The notes: generated from the letters alone by a model not told the origin. A stretch of 64,000 nucleotides of DNA from Chalciporus piperatus (GCA_038093975.1 JBBPTG010000004.1:310001-374000), one strand, 5' to 3'; positions 43,814 through 57,612 are shown, counted from the stretch's first letter. Translations and numbers: made by a program.

Positions 43814-46489
43814 ATGGTCTTGTCCAGCGTACTTGGTTTCCCTCGCATCGGTACACTTCTCCTCTGTCATTATCTCATCCACACAAACTAACTTCATCCA
43901 GGTGCAAACCGCGAGGTCAAAAAGGCCGTCGAGGCCTACTGGGGTGGCAAGTCCTCTGCTCAAGATCTTCAGAAGGCCGCCGCAGATGTCCGCAAGGCCA
44001 GCTGGACCAGCATCAGTGAACGCAAGGTTGACTCGATCCCCAGGTTAGCACCCCACGTCATCACCCGTCTTTAAACTTATCTGATATCTGATCTCCGATC
44101 AGCGGAGAGTTCACCCTCTACGATCACGTCCTTGATCACTCTGCAGCTTTCAATGTCATCCCTAAGCGTTACGTCGGACTCGGTCTGTCCGACCTCGACG
44201 TGTTCTTCGCCATGGGCCGTGGTCGTCAGGCGGCCGGTGTCGATGTCCCTGCATGTGAAATGAAGAAATGGTCAGCCATTCCATTTAGATCTATCCAGCG
44301 CGAGGACTGAGTCGCATCGTCTTACCAGGTTCGATTCTAACTACCACTACGTCGTCCCCGAGCTCTCCGAAGAGACCGACTTCAAGTTGTTGTACAACAA
44401 AGTCCTCCAGGAATACAACGAAGCCAAAGCGCTCGGAATTGTCACTCGTCCAGTGATTCTGGGACCTGTCTCTTACCTCGCCCTCGGAAAACCGGGAAAG
44501 GAAGCATCTGCCAACTTCCAGCCCATCTCCCTCCTCTCCAAGATCCTGCCTGTCTACAAGCAACTGCTTTCTGAGCTCAAGACCGCGGGTGTTGAATCAG
44601 TTCAGGTCGACGAACCAGTCCTTGTCCTCGACAAGGCCAAGGATCTCGACAAGCAGTACGCTACCGCATACGCTGAACTTGTACCGGTCGCGCCCAAGAT
44701 TATGTTGACGACTTACTTCGCACGTCTTGATTCCAACATCGACTTCATCGCGAAGCTCCCTATCGCTGGTCTCCACATCGACCTGACTCGCGCACCCGAA
44801 CAGCTTGATGATGTCATCGCAGCAATCAAATCCACCCCCATCGTTCTCTCCCTCGGTGTTGTTTCTGGGCGAAACATTTGGAAGTGCGACTTCAACGCTG
44901 CAATCAAACAGGGTCAGAAAGCTATCTCTGCTCTTGGTGCAGACCGCGTCATGATCGCAACCTCTTCATCACTTCTGCACACCCCTGTTACCTTGGCCAA
45001 CGAGAAGAAGTTGACTGCCGAGCAGCAAGATTGGTTTTCATTCGCCTTGGAAAAGGCGGCTGAGGTTTCAACCATCGCTGCCGTTCTCTCTGGGTCACAG
45101 GATGCTCAGGTGACCGCTGCCCTCGAGGCAAACAGGGCCTCCATCGCTAAGCGCCGTGAATTCGAGCACCAATCTGATGACGTCGTCCGCAAGCGTGTCG
45201 CTCTCATCACACCCGATATGTACCACCGCAAGAGCCCATTCGCCACTCGCAAGGAGGTGCAGGCTAAGAGGCTTCAACTCCCCAAGTTCCCCACGACTAC
45301 CATCGGGTCGTTCCCTGTAAGTGCTCCCACGAATATTAGTAGGCTACTTTCCGATGCATCCGATAGCAAACGAAGGAGATCCGTAACGCTCGCGCAAGAC
45401 TTGGCAAGGGTGAAATCACTGCGGAGAAGTACGAGGAGTTCATCAAAAAGGAGATCGAGTTAGTCGTCAGCTTCCAGGAGGAGGTTGGCCTCGACCTTCT
45501 TGTTCACGGTGAACCAGAGAGAAACGACATGGTTCAATACTTCGGCGAGCGGCTGAACGGATTCGTCTTCACCCAGAACGGCTGGGTCCAGTCTTATGGC
45601 TCTCGGTAGGTGGCGTGGCCAGTGTTGTATTGGTGGCATGATCTGATCATTTCTGTCAGTTACGTTCGCCCTCCGATTATCGTCTCTGATGTCAGCCGTC
45701 CGGCTGCTATGACCGTGAAATGGAGCAGCTATGCTCAGAGCATCACCAAGAAGCCCATGAAGGGCATGCTTACTGGCCCCGTCACAATCTTGAACTGGTC
45801 ATTCCCTCGTGAGGATGTTCCCCGCAAGTTGCAATCCCAACAGTTGGCATTGGCCCTTCGTGACGAAGTCGTCGATCTCGAGAACGCAAAAATTGCTGCT
45901 ATCCAAGTCGACGAGCCAGCCATCCGTGAGGGTGTAAGTCGATTTACGAATCAGATGAGAGAGGCGTCTGATGGACCACATTTTTAGTTGCCTCTCCGTC
46001 GCTCGGACTGGGACGAGTACTTGGGATGGGCTGTTGACACTTTCAAGCTTTCAACTGCTGGTGTCCGCGACGAGACTCAGACGCACTCTCACTTCTGCTA
46101 CTCCGACTTCGGCGACATCTTCCCGTCCATCAAGCGCCTCGATGCGGATGTTATTTCCATCGAGTTCTCGAAGAGTGACATGAAGTTGTTGGAGACGTTC
46201 AAGCAGTACGGCTACTCGAACGAGATCGGCCCTGGTGTCTACGACATCCACTCTCCTCGTATCCCCAGCGAAGAGGAGATCAAGGATCGTCTCAAGGCCA
46301 CCCGTGCCATCATCCCTGACCACTTGATGTTCGTCAACCCTGACTGTGGTCTGAAGACCCGTGGATGGGAGGAGACCAAAGGTATGTCTTTTCCTTCTTG
46401 ATACCTGGACAGAGTTAACGGTGTAAACAGCTTCCTTGAAGAACCTTGTCGCCGCCGCTCGCTGGGCCCGCGACTCGGCGAGTTCTTAA
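43814..46489 (+). CDS. met6: Cobalamin-independent methionine synthase
   Basis: Transfers the methyl group of 5-methyltetrahydrofolate to homocysteine to make methionine, in the cytosol. It begins [20 protein letters not shown] after splicing of a 5' intron, the invariant MetE start. The N-terminal barrel contains [20 protein letters not shown] and [18 protein letters not shown]; the linker and C-terminal barrel contain [57 protein letters not shown] joined to [11 protein letters not shown], and FCYSDFGDI. Zinc ligands are visible in the HGEPER His region and in [11 protein letters not shown] (Cys). Seven or eight exons with consensus donors (gtaagt). It ends [10 protein letters not shown]. 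About 770 residues, full length. Confidence 0.97.
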
Positions 46490-47054
46490 TTTCCCATCAT
46501 TGCGCTTCAACAGCGCCCATGGAGTGGTTAATTTATCAGGACCTTCCCGTTTGGGAGGGCTTTGCACTTGACCTTGGGTAGTTGTGTTGCGATCTTATCA
46601 TGTCCGGCCCGGTGTGAGCATCGAGAGGACAGTGCGGATGGATGCTGCTTTGTGGGCCCGCCAGGTGTCTCGTTGGGGAGGCAGGAACTTCGCGTGGCTT
46701 GAGCATAGTAATCGGATTTCAACAATCCTTAATTGTAGCGTATTTATGTCAATGAAAATGATTGTCAGGAAGAGACTTGTAGGTCAATGACTTGAATGAT
46801 TGTATCATCCATTTGCTCAAGTTGGGCGAAATATTCACCATTCCCGTTTTCATAGAATAGCCTATTAATAGCACGCCCATGATTGTCCATTGGATCAGAG
46901 TGTTTACAGCCAAAGAAAGGTGTCCTGAAATATGTTTCAGATAAATTAATGATGCATGTGTGTCTAGTGTTTATGATGTGAGATTGAGAACGAAAGCGAT
47001 GCAAAGCGAACCCGATATTGAGAGTGAGTGAATTGTATGGTAAATAAGTTGGGG
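46490..47054. other. Spacer between convergent genes
   Basis: 565 bp between the methionine synthase stop and the BLTP2 stop. It must contain two 3' UTRs. AT-rich stretches occur from 46730 to 46960, but no gene or repeat was recognised. Confidence 0.4.
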
Positions 47055-50000
47055 TCAAGAACCGTCGAGCGATCCACCGCGCATTGTGGACCTATTATCT
47101 TGGGAATCCTCCGAGGAGCGGTACTCTCCCTATTCATGCAATTAATGCCGAGTTGAGGAGAAAACGAGAAGTTACTCACGAGTTGGTATGGTAGGCCGGG
47201 TTTCTCGTTTTTTCCTCGGCTAAAAACATGGAGCAACCTTGGTCGACTTCGTGTTTTACTCGTGTCCTCTCGTTCAGATGGTCCTGGCTCCAAAGATTCT
47301 GGCTCGTCCGTGAGCATGGCCCCAGTCAGGCTGTTTCCAGGAGAGAGGACACCAGCGACGCTACCACTGGAGGAAGATCTTCGCGTTCTCTTCTCCGTGA
47401 TTGTCATGTCAGTAGCCTGCCTTTTCCCACGAAGAGTAAACTTCTTCTGCGGAGGGCGGGGTTCCCCTTGAGGAGTGTTTTTGGACTGAATAAGTTTCGT
47501 CTTTGAAAAGAGTTCGCGGGCGACCGGAAGGACTGGAACGAGTGGTTGATGAAACGCCATGCGGACCCAACCTCTCCAGGTAAGATCACTGGGAATGAAT
47601 TGATCGACTAATTCCTCGAACTATAGGACGGATGAATGGCAGTCAAGTAAGATGTCGAAGGCCACTTACACTCCAAGTCTGATTGCGAATCTCCAAGGGA
47701 TGGGTACGGATACGTGCATCGCGACACTCAAACGATTCCGCCTTCATTATGCTCAACAAAAGTTCGATGCTGATTCGTAGAGTTTGAGCCAAGAAAGGCA
47801 AAATGAGATGCGACTAACCTTGAAATCTTCACCAAAATGAATGTCTTCTGGTAAGAACGCGTCTTCATTTCCACGGCATCGTCTTTTCCAGGACGGCCTT
47901 CTCGAGCGACCTTCTTGACGCTCCGGGAGTCCTCATTGAGGTTCAGATCTGGTGTGGCAGCTCGGGGAGTGGTTTCAAGAGGTGTCCGCGGCGATTCAGC
48001 AGCTGCGCTGCGCAAATCGGTGAATGATCGTGACGTTCCCAGCCGTCTTGGCGCAAGTCTGTTGAAATCCAGCGAGTTACGTGGCTTATGCAACACCCGC
48101 GGTGAGTCCAAGGACGATCTGGGAGGGGCGTGCTCCAAAAGGTGGTGTGTTTCGTGTGTTTCTTGGGTTATTGACTGTGCCTTCGCCTGGTTTCTTGCCC
48201 GCCGGGCAGGCCAAACATATTCCATGATACATTGGCCAAGGTGGGCATCCAGTTGCAGGCGAATAGGATGAAAATCGAGTTGGAACTTCTCGAAAATCGT
48301 AATTCCTCCCACAGGTGCAAGAATTGTCCAATCAGCTTCAAGGAAGAGATCTCTCTGAGTGAAGGATGAGAACTGTTCAGGATACGTGACTGGGGAAATA
48401 CCTTGAAAAGAGGGTGATTGGAAGGTTCCTCGTATTTTGAGACAATTTCCGTCCACACCGCATTCGGAGACCCATCAAAAGCCTGCAGGTCACCAACCGT
48501 CAGGCTATTGACAGTCGAACTATCCTGCTTGTTTAGCCAGGAGAAGTCTATTTTGCGGACAGCAAGCTTGGCAAGAAGTTGCCGATTATCGTCTAGCATC
48601 CTCCATGAGATTTCTGAAGAAGATGCTTCTAGCAGAAGAGCAGATTTGTGGTCCGCCCGTCCATCGGTCCTACTCTGCGCCAACCTGATTGCATCAAAAA
48701 TCAGGCTGAGCTCCTCCGCGAGCATGAAGATGTGGGCCTTCAGCTTGAGGGTCTGTAGTTGCGTGTGAGAACGGTTATTCGGCACTTGGCGGCAAAGGTC
48801 GTTGTGGGTCTCGATTACACTCCTGAGGCGGCTTTGAAGATCGGAGACGACGATGGCTGCAGATCTTAGATCTGTGAAGTCGTACGAGAACAGTAAAGTT
48901 TCTAGCTTTTCTAGTCTTGACTTGTGAGCAACGTCCGAGAACAGGATGAGCTGCGTGATAATGGTGGAAATGAACTGGAAGTGTAGATCGTTTGCTGAGA
49001 CTGTGAATCGTGGAACGTGAACTTGAACCAAGTCCTAGTTTGCAATGGTTAAAGATATTTATCAAAGGCATGCTCGAATACTCAACAGTATCATTTTGCA
49101 AATGAGCTTGCCTGCCTTTGCCCGCATGCTCTGGTTTTGACGGAATGGCCGAAGTAATATTGTTGCGAAGTCTGAGCCGATTGAACTGGTCATACTGACA
49201 ATTAGCGTTGGTCTGGGGAACAATACGGTCGAAGCAGTTGTTTTCGCAGAGATAATCGAGTAACACTTCCAGAGGGACTGAGCAGCTATTGGATGTATCC
49301 TGGCCAGCGGGACAGAAAGTCTGAAGACCGTCCAACGACAGATAACTCCTTTCAATAAAATGAGAATCAGCAAGTCTTGGTATGTACGAAAGGGGTGTAC
49401 CTGCGCATGATGTTGCCGCTGATAGGATCTTCCAGGTTAGAAGCATCCATGATTTTGAATGCTTGCAGCTTCGCCTGCACCGCGGCAAGGATTACAACGG
49501 ATACAGTGCTGACGTCGGGGGAGGGGTCGCCGCTACGGAGAATAATTTGTGGCTTCATCAACAGGCAGAAATGCCGTTTCCGAAGAACGACACCATCATC
49601 CCATCCATCCAATGGATTGACTTCAGTAGGATCAGATGTGACATCAGCTTGGATATCCAGTGATGTGCTGCCTCGTCCTCCGGCTAGCATCCTGCGCAAA
49701 GCTGAGGCCGCTGCTTGCGCAGCGCCGACGGAACTCCTGGACTTCTCAGCACCCATATCGACTGCCTGAGCAGCCATGGCTTCAGCTTGGTCTCGGATGA
49801 ACTTCACAGCACTGCCGGAGCATAGTCAGAAGAGGGCATATGCGTTCGCTGAAGTCACTCACCGAGTTGCCATGTGGTACTCGTACCCCCGTCGAGCATT
49901 GGAACAGTTATAGTATCGTATCAAAACCTAGTGACATCGTGAATCTTCATATGTGGACAGAAGTGGGTCATAACGTACATCGCGCACAGCGTCACACATG

Positions 50001-53000
50001 AACAGGTTCGGGGAATGCACCTGGTAGACGTTCTCAAAATCGGCCCATTCACTGGCTGAGACCATTTCGGTTGGCATGTAATAGCTCTCAACATTACTCT
50101 TCCGTACACCCTCCGGGCATTCGTCCACTGCCTTTAGATGATTAACGTAGTTTTGCAAAAGCGAAATCATTTTCTCCGGAGGGTATTGCTGCTGGATATC
50201 GATAAGCAACACCTTTCCTATATCATCACTAGAGCGCACCTGAGCGGCTTGGTCTAATTTCGCCTCCTCCTGGGCCATACGTTGTAGGATTGCAATTCGC
50301 TTTTCTGTCAGAGAGATCTCTACTTGCGGGACAGCTAGAGAAACGTGATTCAGCAAAGGGAAACAGAGATACGGGAGATCTTTACAGGGTTCACCGCCAA
50401 GCAAGCACGCATGAGTGTCCTCGTCGCCAAATTTGCTATTTTCAGCGTGAATCTGGGAAACCGGCGTGTTCTTCTTGAGGTACGTCAGCTTAGGGCATGA
50501 AAGCACAGAAAAAGCCTGTATTTCCGGAAGATTTTGCGAAGATGACCAGTCTGTCTCGACGAAATCATCGCTGTCTAGCCAGGGCAAGGGAATTTCGGAG
50601 CCTGAGGTAGCCTTGTGTTGTTCACCACCGCCAGCATCGATGGACATAGACACTGATTGTTTGAGGGGCTCGGGGAAAACGGCCAATATTGCTCGAAGAT
50701 CCACGTCCTTGAGGACGACCTCAGCAGCGTAGAATGGCTTGTGGCGCACAACCTGAATGCTGTCAGGGACTTTACCCGGAGCAATTGTTTCCTGGTCCCT
50801 TTGATGCATGTCGGCTTGGAAGTGGCTCACTTTAGCCTTCAAGCCAACGATGGTGGTGGTCCCGTTCTCCCATGACTCTCTCGTGTCATCAATATATGCA
50901 TGCGTAATGAATAGCTGGGGTACTGAAATTCGATACTTGATGGTTGCGAGGTGTCGCGAAAACTTTGGCGATGATGTCCGCTGAGGGTAGAGGACACCCT
51001 GTCTGATTGGCAGGGATAAACCGTTGTCGAATAGTCCCCACCATGACCAGAAGTTGGCAAATGCCTTGGGGGTAAGATGAAAGCTACTGGGTGAGGCATC
51101 TGAGTCGGGTAGTTCTCGTCGAAGTGCGGATGTTAGGGAGATCGAGAGATGGATAAAGTCCGATCGGAATCCTCGGTAAGAGTCATGGTCAACCTGACTA
51201 GGATGAGTACAAGTAGGGAAAATGATCGAGGCAGACCTACATGCGATTCGGGAGGGTCGCCTTTCTGAAGCTGTACTGCGTAGTGTGGTCGAAATTGGAA
51301 GAACCGACACTGGCGGTCAAAGGCCAAGCCTGTGCACTTGCGACACTCTGCGCCGCTACACGTGCGTTCGAACAGAGCTCCCACGCCAAAACGGACTCCA
51401 GAGCACAACTTGGCGCATATTTTGACACAATCATTCCTAGCGACAAGATGGCCTTGAGCGTGAATGCCCCCAGAGCCGGGCATTGGCTCGAACCTAACAT
51501 GGCATAAGTTATACTAGAGCCGACAGCACCACTGGCAACTCACTTCGGTATGATGATGGACATGGTGTCACTGGCAACCTGCACGAGCTCCTGGTCCTTG
51601 TTTCGGAAACCAATGTGGAGTTGGGGTTCACCTTGCCAACAAAGCGCAAACCCAGCGCCGTCATTGTCCAAGATGTATGGATCGCCGCTGCCTAGCGAAG
51701 CGTCAATTTTTCGTGAAGAAATAATATCCGAACACCACTACCTTTGAGGTATAGACGGACTTCTTCCCTGAAAGAAACTTCAATCGTCCAATGAAAAATC
51801 AACCGCAACTGACAAGGACCGCGTAAGACAAGGACCCCTCGGGCATGCAATTTTCTTACCTTGTCCCAGAACCCTAGATGTGGGGATGGATCTCGTGTCT
51901 CAGGAGTCAGACTATCCAAGATCCTAACAACGTCCTGGATTGCTGGACTATAGCTAACTCCCCAGGCAAAGGCGGTTGTCTGATCGGTCAAGACTGATAC
52001 AAGTGGTCGAGCGTATGTCTTCACAGGCATGATAGTCTTCGGGACGTGAACGACGAAAGGGTTGGTATCGATGTAACCCTCCTCGAGGCCAGTCACGCGG
52101 CAAGGGATCCAATCAACAGACTGTGAAGACCCCATTTCCTCGGCAATGACAAGGTTGGAGTCAAATACGAGCGAAGGAGAGCCGCTATCCTTAGCCCTAG
52201 GAGGAATATACAGCAGCGGCAAGGGATAGTCACGGAGTGAAGCCTGGAGCGATGTGACGGCGACATTCAGGTGCATGGGAATAAGCAAAGAATAAGTGGT
52301 TTCGTGAGGAAGCCCGTTTCCCTGTTCGTGCAAAAAGGAAGATAGGTGCCCGGGAGGAAAGGTGGGAGGTTGAACATTGAGATGAAAACCAGACAAGATG
52401 ATACGAAGCAGTGGAGGTACGCGCGAGACCTTCGCAGGTTTCACGAGATCTGGGGTCTTCGTTGGGCGTTTTAACGGTATTGAGCCGTGGAGCTCCCGAT
52501 ATACTATGTCCTCCTGAGCTACCCGCTCTCGGCTGTGTTGATGAACCCTCGTCATCCAGTCCAGACTATGAGCGACATCCAAACGCTGGCGGGCTTCTTG
52601 GATGGAGACCGAATGCTCTTTAGTAAACTGGTAGTCTGCATTCCCGACCGAATGATCCGCAGTTGCTGAACCCCCTGACACGATTGCTGCCGCCTTGGCG
52701 TCGAAAGCTTCCTCCCGGTGAAGTCTCGCTTTAGCTGCAGCGAGGCCGACCCTAAAGTTGAATCCTAGCTGGCTTTCAAAGGGGTCGTCTGCAGCTTCCA
52801 AGCAGAACATTCGACAAGTGAAGGTGATATCGGGTACATGTTTCGCGGACTCTGCATCTGGATTAGGGAAAGGTCCAAACCTCCCGCTTTGTACAATGTG
52901 CGATAGATGTTTGACGGCTTTCAGGGTGACGACTACGGCGAGCTGGAGTTCAGCGAAAACGTAGCCAGAAGGGATACGGATTCGCAAACTGTCGCTATCA

Positions 53001-56000
53001 ACCAGAATCGGGCTCTTCAGGGTCGGAGTGAGAGACACGGTGCATTTGTGCAAACGACCAAGCTCCTCCCATGTCTCTCCGACCGCTTCACCAACCAGAT
53101 GGCGTTGAGTTACTGGAACCCATACGAAGAATGAATTGATGGAACAGCGAAGGTTACTAGGAGTCAAGTGAAGATTGAGATGATTGAGCCGCACAACCAC
53201 GTTCTGATCCAACAGTCGGAGACGTATCCGAATGCATTTGACCGACCCATGAACGGTGGGCGTGGAGGACGGAGAAGAAGGCGGCTGAGCTTGTTCCATG
53301 CTTGATGAGGTCGCGCATTGTTGGAGAGTTTGAAGAGTCCTTAGTGCCAGGAGAGTCGAATATATGAATCCGATTTCAACGCATATCAGGGCATCGTCCA
53401 CGGTGAATGTAGTGTCATAGGCTCCCTCGGATTTTGCAGATGCTCTTGGAGTGATGTCCACGTTAACAGTCTTGATACCCAAGATCTGCCTAGTCTCCAA
53501 GAGGGGACTGTCTCTTTCTGTGATGTGTGGATCGTCCATCGAAAATTCATCAGCAGCGGCGACGCGCACGGTCGTATTCCAGAGCATTAGTGTTCCGAGG
53601 ACCATATATTCCCCAGTCGCCTCGGAGACACTATCCAGAAACGTGGAATCACCATGTCTATCGACCGGGAGGGTCAATTTCTCCCGGTTCTGATGATGAG
53701 CCTGAGAGACTGAGAAAGCATGCCGTTGTTCTGTGCGTGCAGAACAGTGGCGCAGTGAGAGGCCTGTGCTGAAAGCGACTCCACGTGTAATGTCTTTGTC
53801 TGCGTCGGGATTGACGTCGGAACCCGTGACGAACAACACGATTCGTGCTGCCGAGAGCGAGACAGCCCAACCAATAGGTGGTGGCGATGAGGCGCGAGGT
53901 GATGTTGACGCAGAGGGTGCCGAATGGGCCGAAAGAACGGCCAACAATACGCTCAGGAACCTGAGCCTCTTGGGGTGCCACAGTTCAACCAGCCCGGCCT
54001 CCGTGCGACAATGAAGGTCAACAAAAAGCGTGCGGGTGTTCAACACTGGGCAAAATGACGAGTCACCGTCATCCACCTCTCCGGTTCCCGTTAGAGATCC
54101 GTTCGCTTCCACAGCCTCCAATGAGAAGATCGTTTCGCCGCCCGTGCATTCAGAACCCCATCTGGATATCCTCCTGGTGGCAGCAGTTCCGCAATGCGTG
54201 CCCAGTCGGAGGAACAATGGGTGTAAAAGGAAGGTGAAAGGACAGGTCATGTGGAACGGAAGGTGGCCATCGAGTGGGCAGTGGGGAGCAATAGCCATTC
54301 CCGTACGAATCTCGGTCGAGGATGAAAAGATCATGCCCTCCGTCTCCAGTTCAACTGAGAATGGGTCCTTGATCCCGGAAAGATCGGCGCATGTAAGGCG
54401 CGCAAGAACACGTCCTACACTTATACTGGTAACAATCTTTGGCATGGGGGAGAGGTTGGTGGGGAAGAGCGGTTCCGACTCGCTGGACGGCGCGTGTTTC
54501 GAGTGCTTCGAGTTAAGCTCCGAGACTAGGGCCAATAACATATCGTGCCGATCCGTTAACTCGATGGAAGCCATGCGGAGTCCGAATAGCACAGACGGTA
54601 GATTGGTATCGCAGGAAAGAGCTAGGGTGACTGGTAATATCGACGACCAGTCCGAGACTGTAAGGTCGACCGACGTGTGACCGATCTTGAGAACCGGAGA
54701 AGCAAGCCGATCACCCAGCCTACGCAAGGAAATATCCGGGAAGTTGAAGCCAAACGAGAATGGCTTGGAAGAGCTGACTGGTTGCTTTCCCAGCCAGGCA
54801 CAATGAATCGGATTCTTCGTAGCTTCGCTGGGCTCGCAGGAGCCAGATAAGGCCCGCAAAACAACGGTGTACTTGCAACGGCCAATCGACATTGTTGTTG
54901 TGATCGCACCCAGATCGAACTGAACCGCTGCAATGAAGTCGAGGGGCTTGGTAGATCATTCAGACAGCGCCGATATGCATGTAGAGTACTACTAACCTTG
55001 AAAGGTTTCTTTCGTGGCTTGGGTAACATATCAAAACGAGGACCTAGCACTGTGGAGGACTGTTCAAGGTCAGAGGGATACCTGGGAATTTCACTCGATG
55101 ACTCACTGCGCTAAAGGGACTCTTCAGCAGCCATGGAGTGGTAGCCGAACTAGATAAGCCAGTGCTGGAGGGTGGAGCGAGAGCGGGAACATTGTTGCTG
55201 AGAGCCTTGAATTGCGATAACCATGACAGAAAATTGTCGGCATCGACATGGATTGCCCCAACCTTGACCTGATTGTGAACGCTGGCCGACTCGACGGTAC
55301 CATCCCTTGGGCTGAAGCGGGCCGAACCATTGATGTTGAAAGGTTCAGGAGAGCGAAAGATCGCCTCGTTTTCTGGAGAGCACGCGATTTCTAGTCAGAA
55401 ATCGACCCGTCGTAGGTTGTTTTAACCTACCGGTTTGTACCAAACCCGTCGCGGGGACAAACCCATGAACCTGTTGTACCACGAGATCATAGGCAACGGA
55501 ACCCGTCATCTGTCCTAGAGTATTATTCCAGGTGTGGCTCCAAGTGCGCTGAAACCCTTTAGCAAGACGCGACTTCCAGGCGCCCATTGCGAGGGCCGTA
55601 GCCGTCAACGTTTGATGCCTCGGAGTAGCATGCTCTCCGACCGGTTGTGACTGAGCGCCCTGGGCAAAGGACACATGAGCCTCGAACGCGACATTTTCCA
55701 CAACTAGCCGGATTTGAGGTGCAGCAGTGTACGAGACAACCGCTCGGTCGACGTCCACTTGAATGGTCTCCGTGAGCCTGGGTATGAAACGGAAAACTTG
55801 CTGAAGTCCAGCGGTTACGACTAGGCGAATCACAGGTCGAACTACAGGATCAAATATGACGTACACTCTCGATATCACGGACCACAAGTAGAGTGCCAGA
55901 GGAGATGGCGAAAAGTCCGCAAGTGTGAGACCGCGTCTATGAGACGGACGAGGTGGGGGAGCCGGGGGAGGTTCGATATCTAACTTGAGGCCTTCGATCC

Positions 56001-56328
56001 TAAACGACAATTTTCTGGGTCCGTTGTCTGTGGAAGAACGGTAGGAATACACGAAACGGTCGATTTGCAAGGTTCGGCCGCCTCTTCTGAAGTAGAGACC
56101 GCGAATAGAGCGCAAGCTAACGCTCCGGACGCGAATCTGACTGGAGAAGCGCATGAGTACGTAGGGCGCGATATAGATGCGAGCAATGCATGAGAATAAA
56201 AGAGCGCCGAGAGGCCAGCAGGCGATGAATATCCAAGACGATGGGCTTGTCGGCCATTTAAGCAGCAGCGCCAGGCCGACGGCAAGACTAGCAAGAAGCA
56301 ATTTCGGGTTGAATTGCATGGAAGCCAT
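47055..56328 (-). CDS. Bridge-like lipid transfer protein 2 (Fmp27/Hobbit/BLTP2 family)
   Basis: Very large tube-like lipid-transfer protein that spans membrane contact sites, about 2,800 residues in a dozen or so exons. The N-terminus has hydrophobic anchors (LLASLAVGLALLLKW and WIFIACWPLGALLFSCIARI), then a basic region and the beta-rich chorein-like RBG start (VRSVSLRSIRGLYFRRGGRT). Large exons at 54892-51692 and 51310-49928 supply the body; LHARGVLVLRGPCQLRLIFH and FWSWWGLFDNGLSLPIRQG are typical of the family's middle part. Near the C-terminus, VYQVHSPNLFMCDAVRDV, KFIRDQAEAMAAQAVDMGAE and RKRHFCLLMKPQIILRSGD match the Fmp27 C-terminal region. The final exon is predicted to be spliced after PGLPYQL and to end at a TGA at 47055. 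Yeast has two paralogues (Fmp27, Ypr117w). Confidence 0.88.
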
Positions 56329-56619
56329 TCTCGTAGAGTAAAGCAGTTGAGGCGCGTGGTGGATAAACCACGGCTCAGATTAGATGTGGTCGAATAGAGA
56401 AGAAGTGTTGAGAACGGTTTGCAGTCAGTGCTGTCGAGGACAACGTCATGACTTCACGTGATCCAATAATATATGAGTTTGCGCAGTCGACCATCCAAGT
56501 GCAGAAGCCAGAATGCATAGAAAAAAACGAGAAAGTATATCATGTAGTGCAGTGTAGCATATCATAGTTTTACATAGCACACGGCGCCATATCTTTCCCC
56601 CAGAGTAACCGTCATATCA

Positions 56620-57359
56620 TCAGAACACCATCTGATGAGGGTACTGGCCCTTCGTGAGGCCGAAGCTGCCTTTGAGGTACTTGGTCAAGTTCTCTTCCTT
56701 CTGAACAGCCGCAACGACAACCTTGTCAACCTCCTTTTGGTCGGCTGACTTGGATTCTGGGAAAGACTCCTTTGGCTTGGGCTTGCCCTCATCGAAGAAC
56801 TCTGCCTCTGCCGACCCAGCGCCCTTCACAGCAGCCTTGGCGAAGTAAGCATCGTTGATCTTGGGGTCGACCTATCGCAATAGTAAGACCCGAGCGTCGA
56901 ATATCGTATACGTCGGTGAAGACCCACCTCGAAGCTTCCAAGGTCGACCTTTGTCGACGTAGCAATGACGTATGCCTGGTTTACCCTCCGTAGGGGGACA
57001 CCGTTGATCTTGTAGGGACCCGTCACCAACAACAGACCGCTTTCCAACTGCTTCAGGAACACCACTCTCTTCCCCCTGAAACGACCGGCAAGCAAAATGA
57101 GGACGGAGCCGGGAATGATAGATGAGCGGAGCTGGGTAGGTTTGGGTGATTTGCGGCTTTTCTTAGGTTGACGGACATCCTCTGCGGGGTAGTAGCGGGG
57201 TGCCTTTGATGTAGGGACGATACGAGTGCTGCCATTCAGCTCGCCGCCGACCTTGACCTCCTTGGTTGCAGGAGCATCTTCGGATTTTTTGGAGCCCTTG
57301 TTCAGACCACGGCGAGCAACGGCTTGGGGGCGCCGTGGGACTTCTTTGCTGCGGGCCAT
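56620..57359 (-). CDS. rpl6: 60S ribosomal protein L6 (eL6)
   Basis: Cytosolic large-subunit protein. It starts [20 protein letters not shown]; the KOW-like core reads [20 protein letters not shown] and [20 protein letters not shown], then [20 protein letters not shown], matching eL6 closely. One intron separates this from [12 protein letters not shown] and a Lys/Glu-rich tail; the end is [17 protein letters not shown], again typical. A 3' splice-site-like cttcag sits directly before the ATG on this strand, suggesting a leader intron, as in rpl9. The intact transposon's left end lies only 215 bp upstream of this ATG, inside what should be promoter or leader. Confidence 0.97.
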
Positions 57360-57565
57360 CTGAAGACGTAGGTGTCAGCTAGGAGACCAGATACATCCAG
57401 AGTGTAAGCGAGCCATCCAACGGAATCCAACCTCTCAATCCAACGAACGGTGGACATGGGAACGAAGACTGGTATCTGTTGGCTCTGGCATGAGTGAAAT
57501 CACACTTACGGGTCGTTAGTCTTGAGGATTTTGCTGTGGAGGACGTCGATCACCACGGCGAGGTA

Positions 57566-57573
57566 TACAGCGA
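57566..57573. repeat. Target-site duplication of the large element, left copy
   Basis: TACAGCGA, directly before the left terminal inverted repeat; an identical copy is at 63207-63214. Eight bp fits hAT, KDZ or Mutator-like transposition. Confidence 0.9.
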
Positions 57574-57596
57574 GGCAGTTGGTCTATAGGTGTAGG
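57574..57596 (+). repeat. Terminal inverted repeat, left
   Basis: 23 bp starting GGCAGTTGGT; its partner at 63184-63206 differs only at position 11 (C here, T on the other side). Confidence 0.9.
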
Positions 57597-57599
57597 CCA

Positions 57600-57612
57600 G
57601 TTAGGTCCTAAC
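57600..57612. repeat. 13-bp palindrome near left end
   Basis: GTTAGGTCCTAAC is a perfect inverted repeat around a central T, 3 bp inside the left terminal repeat. Related half-sites (CCTAACCTAG) lie about 20 bp further in. Possible transposase or regulatory site. Confidence 0.55.

Noticed and set aside
44330..44350. ggttcgattc resembling a tRNA T-loop
   Set aside because: It is coding sequence of methionine synthase (FDSNYH) at an exon start; no acceptor stem or anticodon arm is nearby.
54030..54680. 216-codon plus-strand frame
   Set aside because: Shadow of the long BLTP2 exon on the opposite strand; no domain.
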